A stretch of 64,000 bases of DNA. Origin: Corallococcus macrosporus. Its GTDB lineage: Bacteria; Myxococcota; Myxococcia; Myxococcales; Myxococcaceae. Position 1 is the first letter of the stretch. Each line of letters begins with the position of its first letter. The stretch is taken from positions 930,001-994,000 of the forward strand of contig NZ_JAFIMU010000002.1 in the NCBI RefSeq assembly GCF_017302985.1, in the 5' to 3' direction. Below, in pieces: positions 7,951 to 17,327 of this stretch. A program made the position numbers and the translations under genes. A model generated the notes under the pieces. That model did not search any database. It saw only the letters and a list, made by a program, of their open reading frames with translations, and was not told the origin of the DNA.

Positions 7951-9504
7951 ATGAACCCGTCCGTTCCCATGTCCCCCCTGCCTTCTTCTCCCGCCCCCTC
8001 CGTCGCGGCACCGGCCCGGCCGCTGCTGCCCTGGGTGCGCGCCCCGCGCCGGATGCTGGCGCTGTCGCTCGGCCTGGGCGTGTTCGCGGAGGTCCTGCTC
8101 CACCGGGAGCGCTGGGGTGTGGGCTTCCCGCTCATGGTGGCCGCGCTGGTGGGCGCGCTCGCGTGGCTGGGGGGCCGTGAAGGCTGGCAGCGCGCGCGGC
8201 CCAATGCATGGCTGCTGGCGCCGCTGGGGCTGGTCAGCGCCTTCGTGGCGATGCGGGACAGCTCCTGGCTCCTGGCGCTCAACGTGCTGACGGCGGGCGT
8301 GCTCCTGATGCTGCTCTCGCACTTCTGGGCCGCGGGCCGCGTGGAGCGGCTGGGGCTCACCGACTACGTGCTCGTCTTCTTCGGCTCCGCCGCCCAGAGC
8401 CTGCTCTATCCACCGGCGCTCGTCCGCGAGAGCGTGGACGTGCGCGGCCTCAAGACGCACTCGCGTCTTCTGGGAGCGCTGTCACGGGGCCTGTTGCTGA
8501 CGCTGCCGGTGCTGCTCGTGTTCGGGCTGCTGCTCGAATCAGCGGATGGGGTCTTCTCCTCCACCATGCAGCGGCTGCTGTCGTTCGACCTGGGGGTGGA
8601 CGTGTTGATCGCGCGCGCCGTCGGCGTGGGGTTCAGCGCGTGCATCGCGGCGGGCGTGCTGGGACATGCGCTGCGCCGCCGCGCCTCGAAGGAGCTGGGG
8701 GACGCGGAGGTGACGGCCGCCACGCCGCGCCTGGGTTACATCGAAGCGCTCATGCTCATCTTCGCCGTGAGCGCGTTGTTCTTCGTCTTCGCGGCCTTCC
8801 AGGTGTCGTACCTGTTCATCGGTGACGCGACGTCGCCCGCGGCCGGCTACACCTTCGCGGAGTACGCGCGGCGCGGCTTCTTCGAGCTGGTGGTCGTCGC
8901 CTCGCTGACGCTGGCGCTGGTCATGGCCCTGACGCGCTGGACGCGCCGTGAGACGCGCGCGGCGCAGACCGTCTTCCGTGCGGGGACGTCGCTGATGGTG
9001 GCGCTGACGCTGGTCATCCTCGCGTCGGCGATGCGGCGCCTGTCGCTGTACGAGGATGCGTTCGGTTACACGCTGCTGCGGGTGCACACGCATGTCTTCA
9101 TGGTGGCGCTGGGCGCGGCGCTGACCTGGCGCGCGGTGACGCTGTGGTGGAAGCCGGAGCGCTTCGCGGTGGGTGCCTTCGCCACGGCGCTGGGCGCGGT
9201 TCTCGTGCTCAACTTCCTCAACCCGGAGGCGTTCATCGTCCGCCACAACCTGGAGCGGTATGCGCGCACGGGTTCGTTGGACACCGAAATGTTCTACGAC
9301 CTGTCCGCGGACGCCGTCCCCGGGCTCGTCCAGGGGCTCTCCATCGCCTCGGAGGGGTACCAGGGGCCCCTGATGAACCTCCTGACGGAGCACCAGGACC
9401 GGCTGTCGCAGGGGGACGCGGTGCCGGAGTGGAATCTCTCCCGCTTCCTCGCCCGCCGCGCACTGCTGCGGACAGGAGCCTGGAGTGCGCCCGTGAATCC
9501 GTGA
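7951..9504 (+). CDS. DUF4173-family multi-pass membrane protein
   Basis: The protein of 517 residues has about ten or more membrane segments. The central portion (RLGYIEALMLIFAVSALFFVFAAFQVSYLF, then YTFAEYARRGFFELVVVASLTLAL) is the conserved core of the DUF4173/DUF4153 family; AEYARRGFFEL is characteristic. The last 60 residues are soluble. No function is established for the family. The start at 7951 has GAGG about 10 bases upstream and begins the first hydrophobic block after a short proline/serine-rich head. The longer upstream extension has shadow-like composition and is not included. The EamA gene follows 25 bases later, so the two may be co-transcribed. Confidence 0.8.
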   Translation: MNPSVPMSPLPSSPAPSVAAPARPLLPWVRAPRRMLALSLGLGVFAEVLLHRERWGVGFPLMVAALVGALAWLGGREGWQRARPNAWLLAPLGLVSAFVAMRDSSWLLALNVLTAGVLLMLLSHFWAAGRVERLGLTDYVLVFFGSAAQSLLYPPALVRESVDVRGLKTHSRLLGALSRGLLLTLPVLLVFGLLLESADGVFSSTMQRLLSFDLGVDVLIARAVGVGFSACIAAGVLGHALRRRASKELGDAEVTAATPRLGYIEALMLIFAVSALFFVFAAFQVSYLFIGDATSPAAGYTFAEYARRGFFELVVVASLTLALVMALTRWTRRETRAAQTVFRAGTSLMVALTLVILASAMRRLSLYEDAFGYTLLRVHTHVFMVALGAALTWRAVTLWWKPERFAVGAFATALGAVLVLNFLNPEAFIVRHNLERYARTGSLDTEMFYDLSADAVPGLVQGLSIASEGYQGPLMNLLTEHQDRLSQGDAVPEWNLSRFLARRALLRTGAWSAPVNP

Positions 9505-9529
9505 GGCCCCCTGGCTAGATTGCGGCGCC

Positions 9530-10414
9530 ATGAGCGAAGTCGCCGGACGCCGTGCCTCCCCCCTGCCTCCCATTCCCGCGGTCCTCATCGCCGTGGTGAG
9601 CGTGCAGGGGGGCGCCGCGCTCGCGAAGGGGCTCTTCCCCGTCCTGGGCGCGGTGGGCGCCGCGGGGCTGCGGCTGGTGCTCGCATCGGTGATGCTGCTG
9701 GCGTGGTTCCGGCCCTCGCTGACGCGCTACACGCGGGCGCAGTGGGCGGCCATCGTGCCGTATGGCGTGGCGCTGGGCGTGATGAACCTCACGTACTACC
9801 TGTCCATCGCGCGCATCCCGCTGGGGCTCGCGGTGACGCTGGAGTTCGTGGGGCCCTTCGTGCTCGCGGTGGTGGGCTCGCGCAAGGCGCTGGACTTCCT
9901 CTGGGTGCTCTTCGCGGCGACGGGCATCGTGCTGATCACCCCGTGGACGGCGCGGCCCGGCGGGTTGGATCCGCTGGGCGTGGTGCTGGCGCTGACTGCG
10001 GGGGCGTGCTGGGCGCTCTACATCCTGATGGGCGGAAGGCTGTCGCGCCGCGTGCCGGAAGGGCAGGGCGTGGCGGCGGGCATGGTGGTGGCCATGCTGA
10101 CGGTGCTGCCCTTCATGCTGAAGGAGGGGCACCTGGAGCGGCTGACGCCGGGCCTCTTCGCGGCGGGCCTGGGCGTGGCGCTCCTGTCCAGCGCGCTGCC
10201 GTACACCCTGGAGATGCTGGCGCTGGGCCAGCTCTCCAGCCGCACCTTCGGCATCCTGATGAGCCTGGAGCCCGGAGTCGCGACCGTGGTGGGCTGGCTG
10301 TTCCTGCGCGAGCACCTCACCCCCCTGCAATGGCTGGCGGTCGCGCTGGTGAGCATCGCGTCCGCGGGAGCGACGCTGACGGCGAAGCGGCTCCCTCCGC
10401 CCGTGGAGGCGTGA
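9530..10414 (+). CDS. EamA/RhtA-type metabolite exporter
   Basis: The protein of 294 residues has ten predicted helices arranged as two EamA repeats. Features such as LGVMNLTYYLSIARIPLGLAVTLEFVGPFVLAVVGSRK match the RhtA (threonine/homoserine exporter) branch of the drug/metabolite transporter superfamily. In the second repeat SALPYTLEMLALGQLSSRTFGILMSLEPGVA is the counterpart signature. It probably exports amino acids or related small metabolites from the inner membrane. It converges on the FG-GAP gene with 16 bases between the stops. Confidence 0.85.
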   Translation: MSEVAGRRASPLPPIPAVLIAVVSVQGGAALAKGLFPVLGAVGAAGLRLVLASVMLLAWFRPSLTRYTRAQWAAIVPYGVALGVMNLTYYLSIARIPLGLAVTLEFVGPFVLAVVGSRKALDFLWVLFAATGIVLITPWTARPGGLDPLGVVLALTAGACWALYILMGGRLSRRVPEGQGVAAGMVVAMLTVLPFMLKEGHLERLTPGLFAAGLGVALLSSALPYTLEMLALGQLSSRTFGILMSLEPGVATVVGWLFLREHLTPLQWLAVALVSIASAGATLTAKRLPPPVEA

Positions 10415-10430
10415 GCGGGTTGGGCCTTGC

Positions 10431-13178
10431 TCACTGTTTCGGGCCAATCACTGGAGCGCTAGGTTCTCCAATGGCGAAGTAGCCGGGGGGCGGGTTGCCG
10501 TTGTGGGCCAGCGCATAGGCCCTGGCCGCTGCCGCCTGCTGCTTGACCGAGTCCAGGTCCGCCGGGCACTGGCTGCCGGGCACGACCACGGTCTGGACAC
10601 TGACGCCCACCTTGCCTCCTGAGTCCGTGGCTTTGAGGACGATCAAATAGACCCGCCCGTTGCCACCCACCACGCGCTCCGCTCGCAAGCGCAGCGTGCC
10701 CGGAGCGATGTCCCTGGCGTCCGGCGAATGGACGACGCCGGGGCTGGTGAGGGTCTGGTCATCCTCGTCGCCGAACACAGACACCTGGAGCGTGGCCCCA
10801 GGACAGTTGTCCTTCACGTGGCCCTTGAGTCCGACATCGAGCAGCTTGCTGTTCGGGGGCCAGAGTGAGGAGGTGGCGACCGAGGAGGTCACCATGGGCG
10901 CCGGGTTGGAGGCGCGCGTCAGCACCGTCGCCGTGTTGTTGCCGGGCGCGCCGTCGGGTGTGTCGGAGCTGACGGTGGCCGAGTTGATGATGCTCGTCCC
11001 GTCCGCCACGTCGCAGTTGACCCTCGCGACGAGGGTGATGGTCGCCGTCGTGGAGGGTGCCAGGGAGGCGAAGTGGATGCCGCGGTTCCTGCCGGCTCCG
11101 CCACAGCTCCCGCCCTGATCCGCGGAGCATGAGACGAAAGTGGTCGAGGCGGGCAGCGTGTCCGTGACGACGACGTTCGTGGCGGTGGCCGGCCCCTTGT
11201 TGGTGAGTGTCAGGGTATAGGTCACGTCCTGGCCGGTGAGCACCTCCGGCGCGGGGCTGGCCTGTTTGCTGAGTTGCAGGTCGGCATTGGCATCGGAGAG
11301 CAGCACATAGACGCGGGCCGAGCCGGCCGCAGGGCCCGCCGCCAGGTCTTCACTCCGAGCGCCGACGAGGGCGGTGTCGCCGCTGAGCGCCACCGACCAA
11401 CCGGATTCGCCATTGGCCGCGTCGGTGACGGTGAGCTTCTCCTGCCTGAGCCACGTCGTGCCGCTGCGCACGAAGACGTAGGCCGCGCCGACAATCGACT
11501 CGTCGACGTAGGGTGCCCCGACGAGGGCGGTGTCGCCGCTGATCGCCACCGAGAAGCCGAAGAGATCACTCGCTCCCGAGTCGTTGGCGGTGAGCTTCGC
11601 CTGCTCGCTCCATGTCGTGCCGCTGCGCACGAAGACGTAGGCCGCGCCGGCATACGAGACGTTGCTCCGGGCGCCGACGAGGGCGGTGTCTCCGCTGATC
11701 GCCACGGACTCGCCGAAGTAACGCCCGGACACCGGGTCGCTGATGGTGAGCTTCGCCTGTTCGCTCCACGTCGTGCCGCTGCGCACGAAGACGTGGGCCG
11801 CGCCGGCACCGGTATTGGCGTCCGCGCTGAGCGCGCCGACGAGGGCGGTGTCGCCGCTGAGTGCCACCGACCAGCTGAACTGCTCAAAGGCCACGGGGTC
11901 GCTGGGGGTGAGCTTCGCCTGCTGGCTCCACGTCGTGCCGCCGCGCACGAAGACGTAGGCCGCGCCGGAACTGGAGTTGTCGCCGGAAATGCTGACAGCG
12001 CTCACGAGGGCGGTGTCACCGCTGAGCACCACCGACCAGCCGAACTGCATGTTGAGCTCCGAGTCGCTGGGGGTGAGCTCCACCAGTTGGCTCCACGTCG
12101 TGCCGCTGCGCACGAAGACGTAGGCCGTGCCGGTGACGCCCGTCGCCGTTTCGTGGCCAGGCGCGCCGATGACGGCGGTGTCACCGCTGAGCGACACCGA
12201 GAAGCCAAAGGCATTCCCGGCCCCCGCGTCGCTGGGGATGAGCTTCGCCTGTTCGCTCCACGTCGTGCCGCTGCGCACGAAGACATAGACCGAGCCGGCG
12301 CTCTCTCCCGCCGCCGTGTCGTGGAAGGGAGCGCCGACGATGGCGGTGTCGCCGCTGAGTGACACCGAGAAGCCGAAGTAACTCTCGGCCCCCGCGTCGC
12401 TGGCGGTGAGCTTCGCCTGCTCGGTGGCGATGAGGAGGTCGAGGCTCACCGGGTAGGCCGCGCCGCGGTCATCCACCTCCAGTCGCACTTCGTCCCGGAC
12501 GAGGCGCATCCGGGCCGGCAGCCGGTGGCCCCTGGCATCGATGGCTGCGAGCCTGCCGTGGCTCAACACCCGTTCGCCGTTCGCGTCCACGAAGGCCAGC
12601 TTCTCGGGGTCCGCCTGGAGCACGGCACGCAGGGGGCCACTCACCCCCAGGCGGAGCACCAGCGCTTCTCCCGGCATCCTTCCCGCTGGCGGCGTCGCCA
12701 GCGTGAAGCGTTGCTCGAGACCCTGGCGCGTGTTGACGTACTCCTCGGTCAGAGGCCCGCGCAGGTATCCGATGCGGTTGTCACGGACGACCCGCTCGGC
12801 CGCCGCCACTGGCTGCATCTGCTCGCCGTAGCCGTAGCCGCGCAGGCTCATGTGCCATTGCCAGGAGCCGGCCGAGGGCCCGCGCGCCGCCAGGTGCAAG
12901 CCCGCGTCGGTGAAGGTGACGCCAAAACCCTGGGCAGGGTTGGACGACCGATAATCCTGAATCCGATACAGGGACTTCTCGAGCGCCCCGCGCAGTGCTG
13001 GCGGGAGGTCGGGCTGCTCCAGGTGGCGAGCGGCGGAGGGGACGGCCCTCGCCGTGACTCCCGCATCCGCCACGCCGGCCAGCGTGAGCGCCAGGAAGAG
13101 GCAGACCGATGCCCCCCTGAAGAGAAGCATCGGAGCGGTGATCACGCGAGCTGCGCGGTCGTTCCAGGCATTTGACAT
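10431..13178 (-). CDS. Secreted FG-GAP (seven-repeat) and DUF11 surface protein
   Basis: The product is up to 915 residues, or 899 from the internal Met that directly precedes the hydrophobic signal segment MLLFRGASVCLFLALTLAGVADA. After an N-terminal domain of about 250 residues come seven near-identical repeats of about 60 residues. Each contains SVxxSGDTAxVGA and then AYVFVRSGTTWSxQxKL, the FG-GAP pattern that folds into the blades of a beta-propeller. A DUF11 domain follows (YTLTLTNKGPATATNVVVTDTLP to an NNTATV end), then a C-terminal beta-rich piece. Myxobacteria carry many such surface proteins; the ligand is not known. Confidence 0.85.
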   Translation of the reverse strand: MSNAWNDRAARVITAPMLLFRGASVCLFLALTLAGVADAGVTARAVPSAARHLEQPDLPPALRGALEKSLYRIQDYRSSNPAQGFGVTFTDAGLHLAARGPSAGSWQWHMSLRGYGYGEQMQPVAAAERVVRDNRIGYLRGPLTEEYVNTRQGLEQRFTLATPPAGRMPGEALVLRLGVSGPLRAVLQADPEKLAFVDANGERVLSHGRLAAIDARGHRLPARMRLVRDEVRLEVDDRGAAYPVSLDLLIATEQAKLTASDAGAESYFGFSVSLSGDTAIVGAPFHDTAAGESAGSVYVFVRSGTTWSEQAKLIPSDAGAGNAFGFSVSLSGDTAVIGAPGHETATGVTGTAYVFVRSGTTWSQLVELTPSDSELNMQFGWSVVLSGDTALVSAVSISGDNSSSGAAYVFVRGGTTWSQQAKLTPSDPVAFEQFSWSVALSGDTALVGALSADANTGAGAAHVFVRSGTTWSEQAKLTISDPVSGRYFGESVAISGDTALVGARSNVSYAGAAYVFVRSGTTWSEQAKLTANDSGASDLFGFSVAISGDTALVGAPYVDESIVGAAYVFVRSGTTWLRQEKLTVTDAANGESGWSVALSGDTALVGARSEDLAAGPAAGSARVYVLLSDANADLQLSKQASPAPEVLTGQDVTYTLTLTNKGPATATNVVVTDTLPASTTFVSCSADQGGSCGGAGRNRGIHFASLAPSTTATITLVARVNCDVADGTSIINSATVSSDTPDGAPGNNTATVLTRASNPAPMVTSSVATSSLWPPNSKLLDVGLKGHVKDNCPGATLQVSVFGDEDDQTLTSPGVVHSPDARDIAPGTLRLRAERVVGGNGRVYLIVLKATDSGGKVGVSVQTVVVPGSQCPADLDSVKQQAAAARAYALAHNGNPPPGYFAIGEPSAPVIGPKQ
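11330..12420 (-). repeat. Seven in-frame FG-GAP coding repeats
   Basis: The DNA encoding the propeller is itself repetitive. Blocks encoding the TTW-S-E-Q-A-K-L segment and the SGDTA-LVGA segment recur about every 150-190 bases with few changes, which suggests expansion by duplication and makes the region prone to slippage or misassembly. Confidence 0.8.
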
Positions 13179-13331
13179 GGCGGGCAGGGTGGGGCGGGGC
13201 CGCCGGCATCGGCAAGCCCCTGCTCCCCGCGGTGTCTTTCATTGGCATGCCCTTCATCCCGGGGGGCTTGGAGGTGCTCACGGGAAGCGACTGGCTCGTC
13301 CGCTGGCCTTGGTGGACGCGCGCGTCAGGCC

Positions 13332-14522
13332 TCAGGGGAGCGAGTCCAGCGCCGCGAGCAGCCGTCCCACGTCCTCCGCCGTGTTGTAGTGCAGCAGCGA
13401 GGCGCGCACCGCGCCGTCGGGCATCAGCCCCAGCGCCTGCGCCGCCATCGTCGCGTAGTAGTGCCCCGCGGCGACGCCCACGCCCTGTTCCGCCAGGTGC
13501 TCGGCCACTGCGCGCGGCGTGAGGCCCGTCACGTTGAAGCAGAACGTCGCCACGCGCCCTTCGGACGTCTTCGGTCCGTAGAGCCGCACGCGCGGGTGCC
13601 GCGACAGCTGCTCCAGCGCGGCCTCCAGCAGCGGCTGCTCCAGCTGCGTGATGCGCTGGAAGGCCCGCGTCAATCCCTCGCGTCCCGGCTGGCCACCGCC
13701 CAGCACGTCGCGCAGGTAGCGCAGCGAGCCCAGCCAGCCCGCCCAGCCTTCATGGTTCGCCGTGCCCGGCTCGAACTTCTGCGGGCCGTCATCCGGCATG
13801 AACCACAGCTTGTCCGCCGGCAGCCCCGCGAGCAGCTCGCGCCGCACGAACAGACAGCCCAGGTGCGGACCGAAGACCTTGTAGGGAGAGAACACCGCGA
13901 AGTCCGCGCCCCACGCGCGCACGTCCGGCAGGTGGTGCGGGCTGGAGTGCACCGCGTCCACGAACAGCCACGCGCCCACGCCGTGCGCCACCTCCGCCGC
14001 GGCGGCCACGTCCGGCGTCGCGCCCACGGAGTTCGCCGCCGCCGACACCGCCACCAGCCGCGTGCGCGGAGTGACGAGCTTGCGCAGCTCCGCCGCCTCC
14101 AGCCGGCCCTCCGGCCAGCTCGCGCGCCAGGTGGTCACCTTCACGCCCTGCGCTTCCAGCGCGCGCCACGGGGCCGCGTTGGATTCGTGCTCCAGCTCGG
14201 AGATGACCACCTCGTCGCCCGCCTGGAAGAGGCGTGAGAGCGCCCGGCCCACCTGGAAGGTGAACGCGGTGGCGCTGGGTCCGAGCATCACCTCGTCGGG
14301 CCGGCAATTGAGGAACTCCGCCGTCTCCTCGCGCGCGCGGGCCTTGAGCGCGGTGGCCACGCGGGAGGCGGCGTAGGGCTGGCCCACGTTGCAGCTGCCG
14401 CCTGAGAGGAATTGATGGATGGCGTCGATGCAGTGCGTGGGCACCTGCGCGCCCGCGGCGTTGTCCAGGTAGCTGAAGCCGTACCGCAGGGCGGGGAAGT
14501 GCTCGGCGAAGGGGGAGGGCAT
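13332..14522 (-). CDS. Cysteine desulfurase-like PLP enzyme (class V aminotransferase fold)
   Basis: The protein of 396 residues has YLDNAAGAQVP near the N-terminus, the PLP-stacking region DEVVISELEHESNAAPW, the cofactor-binding Asp189-x-x-His192 (DAVH) and the PLP lysine in SPYKVFGPHLG (Lys215). The mobile loop that bears the catalytic Cys in true NifS/SufS enzymes reads AAGHYYATM here, with no Cys. It therefore fits the 'cysteine desulfurase-like, VC1184' group rather than a sulfur donor for Fe-S assembly; the true substrate is unknown. The ATG at 14522 is chosen because a much longer upstream extension runs antisense-like through the neighbouring lipoprotein gene. Confidence 0.8.
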   Translation of the reverse strand: MPSPFAEHFPALRYGFSYLDNAAGAQVPTHCIDAIHQFLSGGSCNVGQPYAASRVATALKARAREETAEFLNCRPDEVMLGPSATAFTFQVGRALSRLFQAGDEVVISELEHESNAAPWRALEAQGVKVTTWRASWPEGRLEAAELRKLVTPRTRLVAVSAAANSVGATPDVAAAAEVAHGVGAWLFVDAVHSSPHHLPDVRAWGADFAVFSPYKVFGPHLGCLFVRRELLAGLPADKLWFMPDDGPQKFEPGTANHEGWAGWLGSLRYLRDVLGGGQPGREGLTRAFQRITQLEQPLLEAALEQLSRHPRVRLYGPKTSEGRVATFCFNVTGLTPRAVAEHLAEQGVGVAAGHYYATMAAQALGLMPDGAVRASLLHYNTAEDVGRLLAALDSLP

Positions 14523-14563
14523 GGGGCGCGCAGCATAGCCCTCCGCCCTCCCTCCCGCTGGGA

Positions 14564-15178
14564 CTACGGCGTGCCGAAGTCCTGCGTCCAGTAGGCCTTG
14601 TAGCTGCTGGACGGTGCGTTGAAGTAGCCGATGCCCGTCTGCTTCAGCGCGCCGTTCATGATGTTGTTGCAGTGGCCCGTGCTGGCCATCCAGCCGTTCA
14701 CCACCGCCAGCGGCGTGCTGTAGCCCGCGGCGATGTTCTCCGCCGCCGTCCGGTAGCTGTAGCCCGCGGACGCCATGCGCTGCCACGGCGTGGAGCCGTT
14801 GGAGCCCGTGTGGCTGAAGAAGTTGTTCGTGCCCATGTCCTTGGAGTGCTTGCGCGCCGCACAGCGCAGCAGGTTGTTGTTGACGAGCGCCCCCACCGCC
14901 GGCTTCGCCACACCGCCACAGGTGGCGCCCGCCGCGCGGCGCTGGTTGATGAGCGTGAGCACCTCGTTCTCGAATGCCACCCAGGCCGGGTCCCACGTCG
15001 TCACGTCGTCGCAGTACGCCGCGCTCGTGCTCAACCCGTTGCCGGCGACCTGCGTCTGCATCGGCGGCATCACGGCGCCTTCACCCTGCCACGAGGGCGC
15101 CTCCTCGCCGCCACAGCCACCCAGCAGGGCAGCGGCGCTCAGCAAACTCAGACACAGGGAACGGGACGTGGGCTTCAT
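14564..15178 (-). CDS. CAP-domain lipoprotein (YkwD/SCP-like)
   Basis: The protein of 204 residues has a lipoprotein signal ending in LLGGCGG. A CAP domain follows: VLTLINQRRAAGATCGG, an SKDM segment, then FFSHTGSNGSTPWQRMASAGYSYRTAAENIAAG and VVNGWMASTGHCNNIMNG. The His in FFSHTG, the Glu in AAENIA and the His in TGHCNNIM are the CAP cavity residues. Bacterial CAP proteins are extracellular and of uncertain activity. Four cysteines in the mature part could form disulfides. The start at 15178 has AAAGG 8 bases upstream on the minus strand and is preferred over 15193. Confidence 0.85.
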   Translation of the reverse strand: MKPTSRSLCLSLLSAAALLGGCGGEEAPSWQGEGAVMPPMQTQVAGNGLSTSAAYCDDVTTWDPAWVAFENEVLTLINQRRAAGATCGGVAKPAVGALVNNNLLRCAARKHSKDMGTNNFFSHTGSNGSTPWQRMASAGYSYRTAAENIAAGYSTPLAVVNGWMASTGHCNNIMNGALKQTGIGYFNAPSSSYKAYWTQDFGTP

Positions 15179-15340
15179 GGACAGACCTTTCACCGGCGGG
15201 GGCCGGTCAGGGGGAGGGGTTCAGTGAGATGCATCTTTGTCCATGATTTCTGCTTTTGCCATGGACCCTCCGTGCATTGTGATTGATGGGTGCGTGGGCC
15301 GGGTTGTGTGGGCGGTGTTGGTGACGGAAAGTTCCTTCCC

Positions 15341-15811
15341 GTGAAGACGCCTTCCGCTGCGCCTGCCATTCGTTCCGTGGTGCTGGACACCAACGTGGTG
15401 CTGGACGTGTTCGTCTACGACGACGCGTTCACGCGGCCGTTGAAGGAGGCGCTGCGTTCAGGCGCGCTGACGGCGTGGGCGGACCGGCACACGCTGAAGG
15501 AGCTGGCGCTGGTGCTCGCCTATCCCTCGTTCAAGCTGACGTCGGACGCGCAGCGGGCGGTGCGTGATGCGTACGGCGCGCTCGTGCAGGTCGCGGACGG
15601 CGAGGGGACTCCGGTGGCACTGCCGCCATGCAGGGACCGGGATGATCAGAAGTTCCTCGCGCTGGCCGCTCGCGCGGGCGCCGCGTGGCTGGTGAGCAAG
15701 GACAAGCGCGTGCTGTCCATGGGCGGCGGGCGGCGGCTGCCGTTCGACGTGCTCACGCCACGCCGTGCGTCGCAGGTGCTGGAGGCGGAAGGCTTCACGC
15801 GGAGCGTTTGA
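15341..15811 (+). CDS. PIN-domain protein, TIGR00305-type putative toxin
   Basis: The protein of 156 residues has the PIN acidic set: Asp in VVLDTNVVLDVF near the N-terminus, Glu in HTLKELALVL, Asp pair in RDRDDQKFLALA, and a final SKDKRVL. This matches the 'putative toxin-antitoxin system toxin component, PIN family' group, predicted Mg-dependent RNases. No antitoxin-sized gene with a DNA-binding motif is seen on either side, so it is an orphan here. The GTG at 15341 has GGAAAG 10 bases upstream and is preferred over the earlier ATG at 15290. Confidence 0.8.
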   Translation: MKTPSAAPAIRSVVLDTNVVLDVFVYDDAFTRPLKEALRSGALTAWADRHTLKELALVLAYPSFKLTSDAQRAVRDAYGALVQVADGEGTPVALPPCRDRDDQKFLALAARAGAAWLVSKDKRVLSMGGGRRLPFDVLTPRRASQVLEAEGFTRSV

Positions 15812-15907
15812 GACAGGCATGAAGCAGGCAGGCAGGGGTGCGTACGCGCAGTCAAAATCGTGCTCCGCGCTTGGTGGCCTGGGCATCTCGGGTCATCCTT
15901 CGGCCCG

Positions 15908-17311
15908 GTGCGTTCCTCACTCCTGATCCTCCTGCTCTGCGCCGGCTGTGCCGCGCGTGTCGTCACCCCCGTCCCGGCGCCCGCTCCGGCTCCGGCCCAG
16001 GCCGCGTCAGCGACGCCGCCCGTGGAGACTCCGGCCGCGGCGCCGCCCGCGCAGGCCACGGCTCCGGGTGCGGCCCCGCAGGCCACGCCTCCGGTCACCG
16101 CGTCCGGTGCTCCCGCCGCGATGCCGTCCCCGGCGGAGGTGGCCGCCGTCGTCACCGACGCCGCCGTGCGTGAGAACCCCTGCCCCGTGGAGCCGGAGGA
16201 GGAAGAGGACGAGGCCACCGCCGCCACCGACGACGAAGGCGTGAGCGAAGAGGGCGAGATGCAGGCGCCGCTCGCGCCCGCCGCGCCCTCGGGGCCGGTG
16301 TACACCGCGGACCTGTCCGACGAGGCGCTCACCGAGGCGTGGAAGAAGGACCCGTCCACGCTGGGCTCCATGTCCATCGGCTTCGTGGAGAGCGGCCGGC
16401 AGATCAACAGCGTGCGCGTGCCGGATGACAAGGATTGGCTCGTGGTGTCGCCGGAGATCGCCTACGGCACGAAGGAGACGGTGGACTACGTGGCCGCCGC
16501 CATCCACGCGGTGCGCGCGCAGTACCCGAACGTGCCCCCGCTGCGCGTCAACCGCCTGTCCACCAAGGACGGCGGCTACCTGCGCCCGCACAAGAGCCAC
16601 CAGAACGGCCGCGACGTGGACTTCGGCTTCTACTACCCGACGGCGGAGCCGGTGCGGGAGCGCGAGCGCGAGCGCTACATCGACGTGGCCATGAACTGGG
16701 CGCTGGTGCGCTCGCTGGTGGTGAACACCGACGTGCAGATGATCCTCGTGGACAAGCGCGTGCAGAAGGTCCTGTACGACTACGCGCTGTCCATTGGCGA
16801 GGACAAGGCGTGGCTGGATTCGCTGTTCAACGCGGGCTTCAACTCGCTCATCAAGCACGCGCGCCGGCACCGCGACCACTTCCACGTGCGCTTCTTCAAC
16901 GGCCGCGCGCAGGAGCTGGGCCGCCGGGTGGCGCCGCTGCTGGCGCTGCAGCCGGACCAGAACCTCATGATGTACAAGGTCCGCAACGGGGACACGCTGG
17001 GCGGCATCGCGATGCGCCACAACTCCAGCGTGGTGGCCATCAAGAAGGCCAACCGGATGCGCAACACGTTCCTGAGCATCGGCCGGCGGCTGGTGATTCC
17101 GCTGAAGGGGCCATGCACGCACTGCCCCATCCCTCCGCCGGTGCAGCTGCCGCCGCGCCGGATGCCTCCGCAGACGCAGGCCCCCGCTTTGGTGAACACG
17201 TCGCCCGCGGCTTCGGGCAAGCTGCCCAACCCGTGTACTCCCGCCGCACCGGCACCGACGCCGGTGGCCGTCCCCACGGGTGCTCCGTCCGGTCTGTCGA
17301 CCGCGCGCTGA
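15908..17311 (+). CDS. MepA-like murein endopeptidase with C-terminal LysM
   Basis: This lipoprotein of about 467 residues has a short signal and the lipobox LCAGC. An Ala/Pro-rich linker and an acidic patch follow. The M74-type peptidase domain has [16 protein letters not shown], giving the zinc-binding His and Asp of MepA, and [13 protein letters not shown], giving the H-x-H pair. A single LysM repeat ([19 protein letters not shown]...[11 protein letters not shown]) binds peptidoglycan, and the tail is Pro-rich. MepA enzymes cleave D-Ala-mDAP crosslinks in peptidoglycan, so it probably acts in the periplasm or on prey walls. The GTG at 15908 is chosen because it starts directly before the hydrophobic signal; ATG at 15860 is the alternative. 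Confidence 0.8.
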   Translation: MRSSLLILLLCAGCAARVVTPVPAPAPAPAQAASATPPVETPAAAPPAQATAPGAAPQATPPVTASGAPAAMPSPAEVAAVVTDAAVRENPCPVEPEEEEDEATAATDDEGVSEEGEMQAPLAPAAPSGPVYTADLSDEALTEAWKKDPSTLGSMSIGFVESGRQINSVRVPDDKDWLVVSPEIAYGTKETVDYVAAAIHAVRAQYPNVPPLRVNRLSTKDGGYLRPHKSHQNGRDVDFGFYYPTAEPVRERERERYIDVAMNWALVRSLVVNTDVQMILVDKRVQKVLYDYALSIGEDKAWLDSLFNAGFNSLIKHARRHRDHFHVRFFNGRAQELGRRVAPLLALQPDQNLMMYKVRNGDTLGGIAMRHNSSVVAIKKANRMRNTFLSIGRRLVIPLKGPCTHCPIPPPVQLPPRRMPPQTQAPALVNTSPAASGKLPNPCTPAAPAPTPVAVPTGAPSGLSTAR

Positions 17312-17327
17312 AAGGGCTTCAGGTTCC

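Noticed and set aside
15290-15811. Complete toxin-antitoxin module around the PIN gene
   Set aside because: No antitoxin-like gene is next to it on either strand.
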